A DNA stretch of 64,000 bases from Stenotrophomonas indicatrix (GCF_002750975.1 NZ_PEJS01000001.1:62001-126000), one strand, 5' to 3'; counted from the first letter of the stretch, positions 6,616 to 15,626 are shown. Made by a program: numbers and translations. Notes: generated by a model from the sequence alone, not told the origin.

Positions 6616-9303
6616 ATGAACTGGTTGAACGAGGTGCTGAACAACGACCCGAATCCTGTGGAAACCCAGGAGTGGATCGAGTCGTTGAAGGCCGTTATTG
6701 ATGTCGAGGGCCCCGAGCGCGCGCATCAGCTGCTGGAAGGCATGGTGGAACTGACCCGTCGTTCGGGTGCCTATCTGCCGTTCTCTCCCACTACCGAATA
6801 CGTCAACACCATCGAGCCGCAGCTGGAGGCCAAGAGCCCGGGCAACGCCGAACTGGAATGGCGCATCCGTTCGATCATCCGCTGGAACGCGATGGCCACG
6901 GTGGTGCGCGCCAACCGCAAGCCGGGTGACCTGGGCGGCCACATCGCCTCGTTCGCCTCCGGCGCAACGCTGTACGACGTGGGCTTCAACCACTTCTGGC
7001 GCGCCCCCAGCGAAAACCATCCGGGCGACCTGCTGTTCATCCAGGGCCACAGCGCCCCGGGCATCTACGCGCGTTCCTTCCTGGAAGGCCGCATCAGCGA
7101 AGAGCAGCTGGACAAGTTCCGCATGGAAGTGGACGGCGGCGGCCTGTCGTCGTACCCGCACCCGTGGCTGATGCCGGAGTACTGGCAGACCCCGACCGTG
7201 TCGATGGGCCTGGGCCCGCTGGCCGCCATCTACCAGGCGCAGTTCATGCGCTACCTGGAAAACCGTGGCCTGATCGAGAAGTCCGACCGCAAGGTGTGGT
7301 GCTTCATCGGCGACGGCGAGAGCGACGAGCCGGAAACCCTGGGTGCCATCGCGCTGGCCGGCCGTGAAGGCCTGGACAACCTGATCTTCGTGGTGAACTG
7401 CAACCTGCAGCGCCTGGACGGCCCGGTGCGCGGCAACGGCAAGATCATCCAGGAGCTGGAAGGCGTGTTCCGTGGTGGCGGCTGGAATGTCATCAAGCTG
7501 CTGTGGGGCGGTTACTGGGATGCCCTGCTGGCCAAGGACACCAATGGCGTCCTGAAGAAGCTGATGATGGAAACCGTCGACGGCGAATACCAGAACTGCA
7601 AGGCCTTCGGTGGCGCGTACACCCGCGAGCATTTCTTCGGCAAGTACCCGGAAACCGCTGCGATGGTGGCCGGTCTTTCCGACGACGACATCTGGCGCCT
7701 GAACCGTGGTGGCCACGACCCGCACAAGGTGTACGCCGCCTACCACCAGGCCGTGAACACCAAGGGCATGCCGACCGTCATCCTGGCCAAGACCGTGAAG
7801 GGTTACGGCATGGGCAGCGCCGGTGAGGCACTGAACCCGACCCACCAGACCAAGAAGCTGGACGACGAAGCGGTGCGCCACTTCCGCGACCGTTTCAACA
7901 TTCCGGTGACCGACGCGCAGCTGGCCGACGGCCAGGTGCCGTTCTACCACCCGGGCCCGGATTCGCCGGAAGTGCAGTACCTGCAGGAACGCCGTGCCGC
8001 GCTGGGCGGTTACCTGCCGCAGCGCCGCCGCAAGGCCGAAAAGAGCTTCAACGCACCGAAGCTGGAAAGCTACGAGCGCCTGCTCAAGAGCAGCGGCGAG
8101 CGCAGCTACTCCACCACCATGGCCTTCGTGCAGAGCCTGAACATCACCCTGCGCGACAAGGAACTGGGCCCGCACATCGTGCCGATCGTGGCCGACGAAG
8201 CCCGTACCTTCGGCATGGAAGGCCTGTTCCGCCAGATCGGCATCTACGCGCCGTTCGGCCAGAAGTACAAGCCGGTCGACGCCGACCAGCTGATGTTCTA
8301 CCGCGAAGACCAGAGCGGCCAGGTGCTGCAGCAGGGCATCAGCGAGCCGGGCGCGATCAGCTCGTGGATGGCCGCCGGTACCAGCTACTCGGTCAGCAAC
8401 GTGCCGATGCTGCCGTTCTACATCTACTACTCGATGTTCGGCTTCCAGCGCGTGGGCGACATCGCCTGGCAGGCAGCGGACATGCGTACCCGCGGCTTCC
8501 TGCTGGGTGGTACCGCCGGCCGCACCACGCTGAACGGTGAAGGCCTGCAGCACGAAGATGGCTTCAGCCATCTGGTGGCCGGTGGCATTCCGAACGTGCG
8601 CAGCTACGACCCGACCTTCGGCTTCGAAGTGACGGTGATCCTGCAGCACGGCACCAAGGCGATGATGGAAGATCAGATTGACGAGTACTACTACGTCACC
8701 CTGATGAACGAGAACTACACCCACCCGGAAATGCCGGAAGGTGCGGCCGAAGGCATCGTCAAGGGCATGTACCTGCTGACCGACGCCGGCAAGCCGAAGA
8801 AGGGCGAGCTGCGCGTGCAGCTGCTGGGTTCGGGCACCATCCTGCGCGAAGCCATTGCCGCGGCCGAGCTGCTGGACAAGGATTTCGGCGTGACCGCCGA
8901 CATCTGGAGCTGCCCGAGCTTCAACGAGCTGCGTCGCGATGGTTTCGACGTGGAGCGTGCCAACCGCCTGCATCCGGAAGGTGAGCAGCGCAAGGCCTAC
9001 GTGACCGAGCTGCTGGAAGGCCGCCAGGGCCCGGCGATTGCCGCCACCGACTACGTGCGTGCGTATGCGGACCAGATCCGCGCGTTCGTGCCGATGTCGT
9101 ACACCGTGCTGGGTACCGATGGCTTCGGCCGTTCGGATACGCGTGCGAACCTGCGTCGGTTCTTCGAGGTTGACCGGTACTACATCGCGCATGCCGCGAT
9201 TGCGGCGCTGGCGAAGGACGGGAAGATGACGGCTAAGGATGTGGCACGGGCGATCAAGCAGTACAAGATTGATCCGGAGAAGGCTAATCCTGTTGGGGTT
9301 TGA
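6616..9303 (+). CDS. aceE: Pyruvate dehydrogenase E1 component, homodimeric type
   Basis: The 895-residue length is that of gammaproteobacterial AceE. It decarboxylates pyruvate with thiamine diphosphate and acetylates the lipoyl domains of E2, linking glycolysis to the citrate cycle in the cytosol. The start MNWLNEVLNNDPNPVETQEW is the family start, preceded by GGGAG at 6606. The ThDP motif runs from GDGESDEPE at about residue 232 to NCNLQRLDGP at about 261. The E1-type transketolase central domain with FGMEGLFRQIGIY and the C-terminal domain are intact. aceF and lpd do not follow: the gene is ended by a strong terminator 25 bp downstream, and an AT-rich island begins there. Confidence 0.98.
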   Translation: MNWLNEVLNNDPNPVETQEWIESLKAVIDVEGPERAHQLLEGMVELTRRSGAYLPFSPTTEYVNTIEPQLEAKSPGNAELEWRIRSIIRWNAMATVVRANRKPGDLGGHIASFASGATLYDVGFNHFWRAPSENHPGDLLFIQGHSAPGIYARSFLEGRISEEQLDKFRMEVDGGGLSSYPHPWLMPEYWQTPTVSMGLGPLAAIYQAQFMRYLENRGLIEKSDRKVWCFIGDGESDEPETLGAIALAGREGLDNLIFVVNCNLQRLDGPVRGNGKIIQELEGVFRGGGWNVIKLLWGGYWDALLAKDTNGVLKKLMMETVDGEYQNCKAFGGAYTREHFFGKYPETAAMVAGLSDDDIWRLNRGGHDPHKVYAAYHQAVNTKGMPTVILAKTVKGYGMGSAGEALNPTHQTKKLDDEAVRHFRDRFNIPVTDAQLADGQVPFYHPGPDSPEVQYLQERRAALGGYLPQRRRKAEKSFNAPKLESYERLLKSSGERSYSTTMAFVQSLNITLRDKELGPHIVPIVADEARTFGMEGLFRQIGIYAPFGQKYKPVDADQLMFYREDQSGQVLQQGISEPGAISSWMAAGTSYSVSNVPMLPFYIYYSMFGFQRVGDIAWQAADMRTRGFLLGGTAGRTTLNGEGLQHEDGFSHLVAGGIPNVRSYDPTFGFEVTVILQHGTKAMMEDQIDEYYYVTLMNENYTHPEMPEGAAEGIVKGMYLLTDAGKPKKGELRVQLLGSGTILREAIAAAELLDKDFGVTADIWSCPSFNELRRDGFDVERANRLHPEGEQRKAYVTELLEGRQGPAIAATDYVRAYADQIRAFVPMSYTVLGTDGFGRSDTRANLRRFFEVDRYYIAHAAIAALAKDGKMTAKDVARAIKQYKIDPEKANPVGV

Positions 9304-9327
9304 TTTCGTCAATTAATTGACGTGAGA

Positions 9328-9354
9328 AAGGGCGGCCATTGGCCGCCCTTTTTT
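9328..9354 (+). terminator. Rho-independent terminator after aceE
   Basis: A perfect GGGCGGCCA/TGGCCGCCC stem-loop is followed by six T residues, about 25 bp after the aceE stop. It marks the left edge of the AT-richer defence island. Confidence 0.92.
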
Positions 9355-9448
9355 GTTGTATCAAGATGAGTATGCTAATGGTGGTTCGATGTGCTCCGAG
9401 CGATTGTGACTCGGAAGGAAGCAGAGCTTAGCCAACCTGGAGTGGTTC

Positions 9449-10357
9449 GTGTTCAAGACTGTTTTGAAAGAATCGGTGAACATAGCTGGATCGGGCGGAG
9501 ATCGACATTTCGTACTGAGCATCGCGAATGACTTTGAAGACTCAAAGTGGCGAGTGGCAAAATTCCATGAATTCGTGTGGAACAATATCGCTCAAACAGC
9601 TCTATCAGAGTCTGAGCGAAATGCGTTAATAGACAGCCCGCAAACCCTTATCAATAGAGCTGCTAGCAACCTTAGGCTCACCGACAGCGCGGAGGATATT
9701 GGATCAGGCAGCGAGCTTGCTGAGGCCATGTTATATGGGGTCATGAGAGCGTACTATGACGGTCTCCCCGTAGTTCCAAAGATATTCTATAAACAGAATG
9801 CCCAAGATAACGCGAAGGGTGCTGACAGCGTTCACGTGACCGTGGATGGCGACGAGTTTCACCTCTGGTTTGGTGAGTCTAAATTCTACTCAAACATCGA
9901 AGATGCTCGTATTGCCTCTATTGTGAAATCGGTGGGGGAGTCGCTAAGGGCAGATAAGCTTAAGAAAGAGAATGCAATAATCTGCAACGTGAGCGATCTC
10001 TCGGCCTGTGTAAAAAATGAGGTCGTTCTAGATAAGATAAAAAAAATGCTCTCCCAGGACGTCTCCCTGGATGAGCTCAAGCCTCACTTGTGCATCCCCA
10101 TACTTCTGCTTCACGAATGTGCGCTTACGTCGAGCGCCTCGATTTGGACCGATGAGTACGAGAAGTCCCTGATTGACCACCACCGAGAGCGAGCGGTGAC
10201 CTACTTTAGTCGGCAGCTCAGCCAGCTTTCGTCCACTGTATCTCAGTATGGTGACATCACGTTTCACGTGATTCTGTTCCCAGTCCCTGACAAGAAGAAG
10301 GTTGTAGAGAAGTTCCTCGCAACCGCGAAGTTCCACAAGGAGTGTGGTAATGACTGA
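9449..10357 (+). CDS. hamA: Hachiman anti-phage effector HamA (DUF1837 nuclease)
   Basis: The 302-residue protein fits the HamA C-terminal domain family (DUF1837). The diagnostic part is a PD-(D/E)xK-like core: D126 in a GADSVHV strand, then FGESKFY with E143 and K145 as the E-x-K pair, followed by a helix (DARIASIVKSVGESL). In studied Hachiman systems HamA is a DNA nuclease held inactive by HamB and released when HamB acts on DNA. The start is a GTG at 9449 with GGAG at 9439. Its stop overlaps the start of the helicase gene by 8 nt, so the two are translationally coupled. Codon use is markedly more AT-rich than in flanking genes, which indicates horizontal acquisition. Confidence 0.85.
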   Translation: MFKTVLKESVNIAGSGGDRHFVLSIANDFEDSKWRVAKFHEFVWNNIAQTALSESERNALIDSPQTLINRAASNLRLTDSAEDIGSGSELAEAMLYGVMRAYYDGLPVVPKIFYKQNAQDNAKGADSVHVTVDGDEFHLWFGESKFYSNIEDARIASIVKSVGESLRADKLKKENAIICNVSDLSACVKNEVVLDKIKKMLSQDVSLDELKPHLCIPILLLHECALTSSASIWTDEYEKSLIDHHRERAVTYFSRQLSQLSSTVSQYGDITFHVILFPVPDKKKVVEKFLATAKFHKECGND

Positions 10358-12458
10358 TTTTGAGGTGCTTTCTAGAATCAACGATATGATCGAGCTTGGA
10401 TGTGAGCAGGAGGCCCGAGCTTCATTGATTGAGCATCTCCATGGACGGTCACAATCAGAGGAGGCCTATACGCCCCTTCTGAATCATCTGTTACGTAGGG
10501 TCGGCCTCTATCCTTATCTTCAGCTTGATACAGCGATGTGGCAGGATCGCATCGTCGCAGACGTTTTTCGAGCAGACGTTGGACTACCAGAGTTTGCAAC
10601 TCTCCATCGCGACCAATCGTCCTTGCTTTCTAAGCTGTTGAAGGGGCAGAGCGTCGCAGTAAGCGCACCAACTAGCTTTGGCAAGAGCTTCGTTATTGAT
10701 GCTTTCATTTCGATAACTCGGCCAAAGTCAGTCCTCATCATCGTGCCTACGCTCGCGTTGATGGACGAGGTGAGGCGTCGACTTCATAGAAAATTTGGTG
10801 GCAGCTACTCAGTTGTGACGACGACTGAGGGGAATATCCCAGAGGGGTCGAAAATATTCGTATTTCCCCAAGAGCGAGCCATTACCTATGCGAACAGAAT
10901 TGAAAGTCTCGACTTGTTCATTGTGGATGAGTTCTACAAGGCAAGTGCTGCGTTCGATAAGGATAGGTCACCAACGCTAGTTCGTGCAATGATCAAGTTT
11001 TCGTCGATCGCCAAGCAGAGATATTTCCTGGCGCCCAACATATCATCGTTGAAGGAAAATCCTTTTACCAGGGGCATGGAGTTTGTTAAGACGGACTTTA
11101 ATACCGTTGTTCTAAAGACCTACGACCTTTCGGACTCGACTTCTGGTGATGTAGAGAAGAAGTCGGCTGCAGTGCGCAGAATTTGCCAGCCAGGCTCAAA
11201 AACTTTGCTTTATGCAGGATCTCATTCTCAGGTCAAGGTTGCATCGGATGCTGTCAAAATGTCGTGGCCATTGTCTAGTTCTGATCTCCTGCGCGACATA
11301 GGCAGATGGCTGGGAGATAACTATTCTGCAACCTGGGCTCTATCAACTCTTATTCAACATCGGATTGGGTTGCATAATGGCCAGATCCACCGGGCGATTG
11401 CTCAGATGCAGCTGCGGCTGTTTGAAATGGAACAGCATGGTCTGGATTTGATTGTATCTACGTCCTCGATTATTGAGGGCGTGAATACGTCAGCGCAACG
11501 TGTCGTGGTTTGGAGTAACAAGAATGGCAATCCGCGGCTTTCGAACTTCGACTACCGAAATTTAATTGGTCGTGGAGGAAGGATGTTCAGATACTTCGTT
11601 GGTGAAGTATATTTGCTGGAGAAAGCTCCTGCTGATTCTGAAACGCAGCTCACTCTAGAGTTGCCTGAATCGTTGCTTGGTGTTGCTGAAATTGACTCAG
11701 TGTCGGATTCGTTGAGCGAAGCGCAGCGGGACAAGGCCGAGGCTTTTGATAGAGATGTTTCGGCTATTCTTAACGTGACGTCTGTAGCTGCGCTGCAACG
11801 AGAAGGCAAGTTGCAATCGAGTGACGCAAATGTCATCTGGAAACTGGTGAATTCGATTTCAAATGAGCCGAGCAATTGGAGGGCTTTAGCGAATCTGAAT
11901 TCCTCGAATCGTGAGTCATGGGAATGGGTGCTCTTCAATGCAATCAACCTGAGCCCGGCCGGATGGGATGCTCCATACACCAAAGTTGTTGCATTCATCA
12001 AAGTCGTCGCAGACTCATGGACGTCTACAATTCCGGCAATGCTACGAAAACTTTCTAATCATTCGGTTACGGTTGAGGAGTTCTTTAAGCTTGAGAGGAC
12101 GGTTTCCTATAAAATGGCAGCGCTCCTCGGGGACATCAATACAATTCATGCCAGGGTTAGTCCAAATCGCGGATTCGATGTGTCGCCATTCATTTACAGG
12201 CTTTCCCACGCTTTTCTTCCGGCAACGGTTTATCAACTCGAAGAGTATGGCCTGCCAAGAATGCTTAGTCGCAGGATTCATTTGTCAGCGATTGTAGATT
12301 TTGAGAGGGCGGACTTGTCTCTTTCTGATGCGCTCGAGGCGCTGGAGACCCGTCGGTCGGAAGTCTATAAGCTGTTCGGCTCCCCCGCAGAGCACTTCAT
12401 GCTGGACCATTTCTATGCCGGCGTGACAGTGGATCAGGTCACTCGCCAAAGTACCTAG
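10350..12458 (+). CDS. hamB: Hachiman helicase HamB (SF2 DEAD/DEAH-like)
   Basis: The 702-residue SF2 helicase has Walker A APTSFGKS (about 106-113), motif Ia VPTLALMDE, a DEFY motif in place of DEAH (193-196), motif V STSSIIEGVNT (about 370) and motif VI IGRGGR (406-411), followed by an unrecognised C-terminal region of about 280 residues. In Hachiman it senses DNA ends or damage and controls HamA. Start ATG 10350 has AAGGAG at 10337; an in-frame GTG at 10344 is too close to that site. It partners the preceding gene through an 8-nt overlap. At about 700 residues it is at the short end for HamB. AT-rich composition is shared with hamA. Confidence 0.85.
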   Translation: MTDFEVLSRINDMIELGCEQEARASLIEHLHGRSQSEEAYTPLLNHLLRRVGLYPYLQLDTAMWQDRIVADVFRADVGLPEFATLHRDQSSLLSKLLKGQSVAVSAPTSFGKSFVIDAFISITRPKSVLIIVPTLALMDEVRRRLHRKFGGSYSVVTTTEGNIPEGSKIFVFPQERAITYANRIESLDLFIVDEFYKASAAFDKDRSPTLVRAMIKFSSIAKQRYFLAPNISSLKENPFTRGMEFVKTDFNTVVLKTYDLSDSTSGDVEKKSAAVRRICQPGSKTLLYAGSHSQVKVASDAVKMSWPLSSSDLLRDIGRWLGDNYSATWALSTLIQHRIGLHNGQIHRAIAQMQLRLFEMEQHGLDLIVSTSSIIEGVNTSAQRVVVWSNKNGNPRLSNFDYRNLIGRGGRMFRYFVGEVYLLEKAPADSETQLTLELPESLLGVAEIDSVSDSLSEAQRDKAEAFDRDVSAILNVTSVAALQREGKLQSSDANVIWKLVNSISNEPSNWRALANLNSSNRESWEWVLFNAINLSPAGWDAPYTKVVAFIKVVADSWTSTIPAMLRKLSNHSVTVEEFFKLERTVSYKMAALLGDINTIHARVSPNRGFDVSPFIYRLSHAFLPATVYQLEEYGLPRMLSRRIHLSAIVDFERADLSLSDALEALETRRSEVYKLFGSPAEHFMLDHFYAGVTVDQVTRQST

Positions 12459-12829
12459 TTCTTGTTTCAGCGGCACAGTCAGTGCTAGTGGTTAGGTTCC
12501 TTGCAGGTTTGACCGGTATCGCGCATTCAGTTCATATCCCTAGTTCGTTTCAAGCTATAGGCGTGCATTTCGGTAGAAGAAAATACTTTGACAGGGGCGC
12601 ATGGAAGTCTACGTGGTGCTCGACCGCTACAGATTTTTGCGCGTGGCCACTGATCAAGAGGAAGGGAGTTCTCTAAGTAATTCATCGAGGCACCGTGTAG
12701 AAGGGATGGCGCGTCCCTGACTGCCCCCCCCCCATCCAGCAGGTGCGTGCTGATTGCGACATCGAAAGGTACTATCCCGTCTCGGAGGCCAATAGGCCTC
12801 ATCAATTAGATGAGACAGGGGAAGCAGGG
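12459..12829. other. Gap inside the defence island with a C10 homopolymer
   Basis: About 370 bp of AT-rich DNA separates hamB from the HNH gene and holds no convincing gene. It contains a run of ten C residues at 12724-12733, about 97 bp upstream of the HNH start. An inverted AGGCCTAATAGGCCT-like stretch lies near 12786-12800. No terminator with a T-tract is obvious after hamB. Confidence 0.5.
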
Positions 12830-13732
12830 ATGGCGTACTGGTGGGTGAACCAGAAGCAGACGTTTGATCGGGCGGTTAAGGCTGGCTACTTGTGGTCGCC
12901 GAAGACCAATGTGGAAGGGAAGATAAATCCCTTCTATGAGCACATGACCCAGGTGCGTCCGGGTGATGTGGTCTTTGCGTTTGCCAACACTCGAATCAAG
13001 GCTGTCGCGATCGTCAATGGCGCTCACTATGCGAAAGCTCGCCCTGATGACTTCAAAAAGACGGACAACGAATGGCGCAGGGACGGCTGGGCAGTTCCGG
13101 TGGACTATCACCTGGTGGAAGCACCGCTAAAGGTGAGCGAGCACATGGCGAAGATTGGGCCGAGTCTTCCGAGGAAGTACTCGCCGCTAAAGCCGGATGG
13201 CAAGGCCAACCAGGCCTACCTGTTCCCGGTGCCCCAGGAGATGGCTGCCCAGCTACTGTCGCTGCTCAACGTTGACGTTGATGACCTAGTCGCTTGGCAA
13301 GACGAGGTACGAGTCAAGGAGATCAAGGAAGACAGCAATATTGGCGAAACGGTGAAGGCCCAGCTGATCAATGCCAGAGTGGGGCAGGGCATCTACCGAA
13401 AGAGCGTGAGCGACATCGAAAAGGTCTGCCGCGTTACCGGCACGAGCGAGCCAAAATTTCTTATCGCTAGCCACATCAAGCCCTGGGCGAAGAGCACCAA
13501 CTCTGAGCGCCTTGACGGAAGCAATGGGCTGATGTTGGCGCCCCATATCGATCGGCTATTCGACCGCGGATACATCTCGTTTGAAGATGACGGCCGCCTA
13601 ATTCTGAGCAAGCAGTTGCCGGAGGCGGTACGGTTGCAGTGGGAGGTGGATCAGAAGACTTCGCCCGTTCCGTTCTCGGCTGCCCAGGTCCAGTACCTGA
13701 ATTACCATCGGGCCGTACTGCTGCGTAAGTAG
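12830..13732 (+). CDS. EVE-like/HNH endonuclease, probable modification-dependent restriction enzyme
   Basis: The 300-residue protein has two parts. The N-terminal part (about 1-65) opens MAYWWVNQKQTF and continues with QVRPGDVVFAF and IKAVAIV strands, the pattern of EVE/PUA-like domains that read modified bases. The C-terminal part (about 178-255) is an HNH_2 nuclease: C200, SHIKPW (214-219), N232, H239 and D241, then LFDRGYISF. Fusions of base-reading domains to HNH nucleases cut DNA carrying modified bases, such as phage DNA. The start at 12830 gives the domain start exactly; the frame extends upstream without features. It lies next to Hachiman, supporting a defence role. Its GC content is between that of Hachiman and the core genes. 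Confidence 0.75.
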   Translation: MAYWWVNQKQTFDRAVKAGYLWSPKTNVEGKINPFYEHMTQVRPGDVVFAFANTRIKAVAIVNGAHYAKARPDDFKKTDNEWRRDGWAVPVDYHLVEAPLKVSEHMAKIGPSLPRKYSPLKPDGKANQAYLFPVPQEMAAQLLSLLNVDVDDLVAWQDEVRVKEIKEDSNIGETVKAQLINARVGQGIYRKSVSDIEKVCRVTGTSEPKFLIASHIKPWAKSTNSERLDGSNGLMLAPHIDRLFDRGYISFEDDGRLILSKQLPEAVRLQWEVDQKTSPVPFSAAQVQYLNYHRAVLLRK

Positions 13733-13750
13733 GAAATAATCACCGGAGGT

Positions 13751-13775
13751 AGGCATCTCCGAATCGGGGATGCCT
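13751..13775. terminator. Hairpin after the HNH gene
   Basis: AGGCATCTCC and GGGGATGCCT pair around a short loop 19 bp after the stop. There is no clear T-run, so termination is a guess. Confidence 0.4.
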
Positions 13776-13867
13776 GGTGGAACCCGCAAGGGTGACTTCC
13801 AACCGACGTCAGCCGATAGCACGTGGATGACCAGCAGTCACGCGACAGATGGCCAGGTCCAACTGGG

Positions 13868-14236
13868 CTATTCCCGCACCTGCAACCGCTCAGCAACCTG
13901 CGCAGTCAACGCCACACAAGCCATCTTCAACCCTTCCATCACCCGGTCCCCCAGGTACTCTTCGGGCGCGCCGTTCTGCCGCGTCCGCTCCGCAGCCAGC
14001 ATCAGCTCCGCCACCACGCGCAGACCGGCTAGCGCACAGTCCGCATCCGCCAGTTGAAGGCACCGCCCAGGCAGTTGATGACGCTCCGGCCAAGGCTGGC
14101 CATCTGAGGCCGCCCCCGTCCCGATACGTCGCAGCGTTGCGACAAAGGCGTTGGGATCGATGGGCGGCTCGCGCTCCGGCTCGGCGTTGGCGGGATCGTA
14201 CTGCGCGTGCAGGGAACGGAATTCCGATGCGTTCAT
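13868..14236 (-). CDS. Small protein of unknown function
   Basis: The 122-residue acidic, helical product opens MNASEFRSLHAQYDP and has a C-terminal helical half (about 60-120) with regularly spaced Leu, Val and Ala. It has no signal peptide. I do not recognise the family. The start at 14236 is preferred: the upstream extension reads through a structured inverted-repeat element (14294-14448) that is unlikely to be coding. The element therefore lies immediately 5' of the gene and may form part of its leader. Confidence 0.6.
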   Translation of the reverse strand: MNASEFRSLHAQYDPANAEPEREPPIDPNAFVATLRRIGTGAASDGQPWPERHQLPGRCLQLADADCALAGLRVVAELMLAAERTRQNGAPEEYLGDRVMEGLKMACVALTAQVAERLQVRE

Positions 14237-14293
14237 GGCAATGCTCCGTACAGGACAGACAGCAGCGCCACCAATAAGGGTGGCGGACGATGC

Positions 14294-14448
14294 GTGGCTC
14301 GAAAACCGGTCTGTAGCGAAGCCGGTGGGTCCGAAGACCCCCACGCACCGCCCGCCATGGAACGCGAACGGATTGCCAGCCGGCGCCACACAAAGGTGAC
14401 GCCGGCTGGCAAGCGTAAACACATCGCTACAGAACGGGTTTTCGACAC
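14294..14448 (-). other. Structured inverted-repeat element with two internal hairpins
   Basis: Outer imperfect inverted arms of about 25 bp (14294-14319 and 14424-14448), each carrying TCGAAAAC and TGTAGCGA blocks, enclose two hairpins: a perfect 13-bp stem at 14373-14412 (TTGCCAGCCGGCG and complement) and a shorter GTGGGTC/GACCCCCAC stem at 14325-14344. It precedes the small unknown gene ending at 13868 on the minus strand. It could be a leader RNA, a mobile MITE-like repeat or a small RNA. Confidence 0.65.
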
Positions 14449-14713
14449 CCGCGCCACCCTTTTTCGGTGGCATGCCAAGGTGTACCCGCACAGATGCCAA
14501 ATGCCAAGAAGTCGCAGGCTACTGAGGCTGCAAATGCTGACGCTTACGGCATTGTCGCATAGCACGGAAGCGGCACATCTCCTGCGGCGCAGGGCTTTCG
14601 AGCGATGTTAAGCCGCCACGCTTATGAGCATCACGCTGCACGGTTTCGGTGTGGTGCTGTCCCAATTGCGACAGCTCGCTATCGGGGCTGCGATGCAAAG
14701 AGTGGCGAATACG

Positions 14714-14935
14714 TCACCGCTCGATCTGAGGCGCCAATCCCGGCCGTGGCCACAGCGCATCGTCGCGCTCCAGGTCGTAGTCGCTGCCGAACGCCAGCGC
14801 CGCTTCGCGCGGCGGCAGGTCTGCGTAGCAGCCCAGCAGGTACTCATTCATGCCGGCATCGCGATGGTCGATGGCGAACAGGTGGAGGAGCTCTTTGTCG
14901 AATGCTTCCAGCCATTCGGCGTCGATCTTGGTCAT
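14714..14935 (-). CDS. Small protein of unknown function (73 aa)
   Basis: The product, starting MTKIDAEWLEAFDKELL, is acidic and amphipathic, with an aromatic C-terminal half and no signal peptide. The second of two close ATGs (14935) is chosen because the GGGAGG ribosome site abuts the first ATG and is correctly spaced only for the second. I do not recognise the family. The stretch 14449-14713 upstream of the next gene holds nothing else I can support. Confidence 0.55.
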   Translation of the reverse strand: MTKIDAEWLEAFDKELLHLFAIDHRDAGMNEYLLGCYADLPPREAALAFGSDYDLERDDALWPRPGLAPQIER

Positions 14936-14991
14936 GGTCATCCTCCCGAGGGCAGCAGAGGATGAACTTGGCGCATCTCATGGGGTGGCAA

Positions 14992-15450
14992 TCAACGATC
15001 GCGCATCTCAAATACCACTCGGACCCGCACACGTACCGCCACGGCTGACCCTTCGTACTCGGTAGGCGCGAAGCGCCACTGTCGGAGTGCATCCAGCGCC
15101 GCGCGATCAAGATCCCGCACACGCGTTGACGTCGCAACCATCACGTTGCGAACTTCCCCTTCCGCACCGACGTCCACTACCAGGATCATCTCCGCCGTTT
15201 CCAGCAGAGGCGCCGCATCTGCCGGAGCGCGCGGGGCAGGAGAGTTGAGCACACCCGGCGGAATGAGGGCTGGAAGCTCGGGGTTGTCATTCGGCTCGAT
15301 GAAAAGCGCGGTGGAGACGTGCGGCAGTCCCAACGACGTGGGTGCAGCGGAGGACTCGTGTGGCGACGAAGCGCAACCGGCCAAAGCAAGGGCGAGTGCT
15401 GCCATGACGACGCGAACGGCCATGATCGTGGATAGATGAGGGCTGGGCAT
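14992..15450 (-). CDS. Lipoprotein with a TonB-like C-terminal domain
   Basis: The 152-residue product has a signal peptide with lipobox (LALAGC, Cys at about 26 from this start), a short Pro-rich spacer and a C-terminal TonB_C-type fold recognised from VVDVGAEGEVRNVMV, then LDRAALDALRQWRFAPTEY (shown within 20 residues) and a final strand. The RQWRF element is typical of energy-transducer TonB C-termini. It lacks the N-terminal membrane anchor and X-Pro spacer of a true TonB, so it is likelier a periplasmic accessory lipoprotein than an energy transducer. An internal ATG at 15423 directly before the signal sequence is an equally good start. Confidence 0.7.
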   Translation of the reverse strand: MPSPHLSTIMAVRVVMAALALALAGCASSPHESSAAPTSLGLPHVSTALFIEPNDNPELPALIPPGVLNSPAPRAPADAAPLLETAEMILVVDVGAEGEVRNVMVATSTRVRDLDRAALDALRQWRFAPTEYEGSAVAVRVRVRVVFEMRDR

Positions 15451-15626
15451 CCGCCAAGCATAGTACCTGCACCATTGCGTGCTTCCTTCGTTCGGAACTG
15501 ACCCGTGCAATGTTCAACGGCAGGACTCCCCATCTCGCGCCGGGGTTATGTGAAGCCAGTTCAGGTCCTGCAGGCCGGTGCGGTGTATAAACTGCCGACA
15601 AGTGAGTGCCCGAATGTGAGGAACGG

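Noticed and set aside
6613..9312. An 899-codon open frame on the minus strand opposite aceE
   Set aside because: It is a GC-bias shadow of aceE. The translation is His/Arg/Val-rich with no family pattern, while aceE is complete on the plus strand.
12482..12676. 64-codon frame between hamB and the HNH gene
   Set aside because: No ribosome site, no family pattern and a composition like the surrounding non-coding DNA.
9355..13867. Prophage or integrative element carrying the defence genes
   Set aside because: No integrase, transposase, tRNA target or clear flanking direct repeats were seen, so only an AT-rich insertion can be claimed.
14294..14448. Retron msr/msd region
   Set aside because: The folded element is suggestive, but no reverse transcriptase gene lies within several kilobases.
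14233..14565. 110-codon and longer frames through the structured element
   Set aside because: They translate the inverted repeats and have no consistent start or ribosome site. The real gene on this strand starts at 14236.
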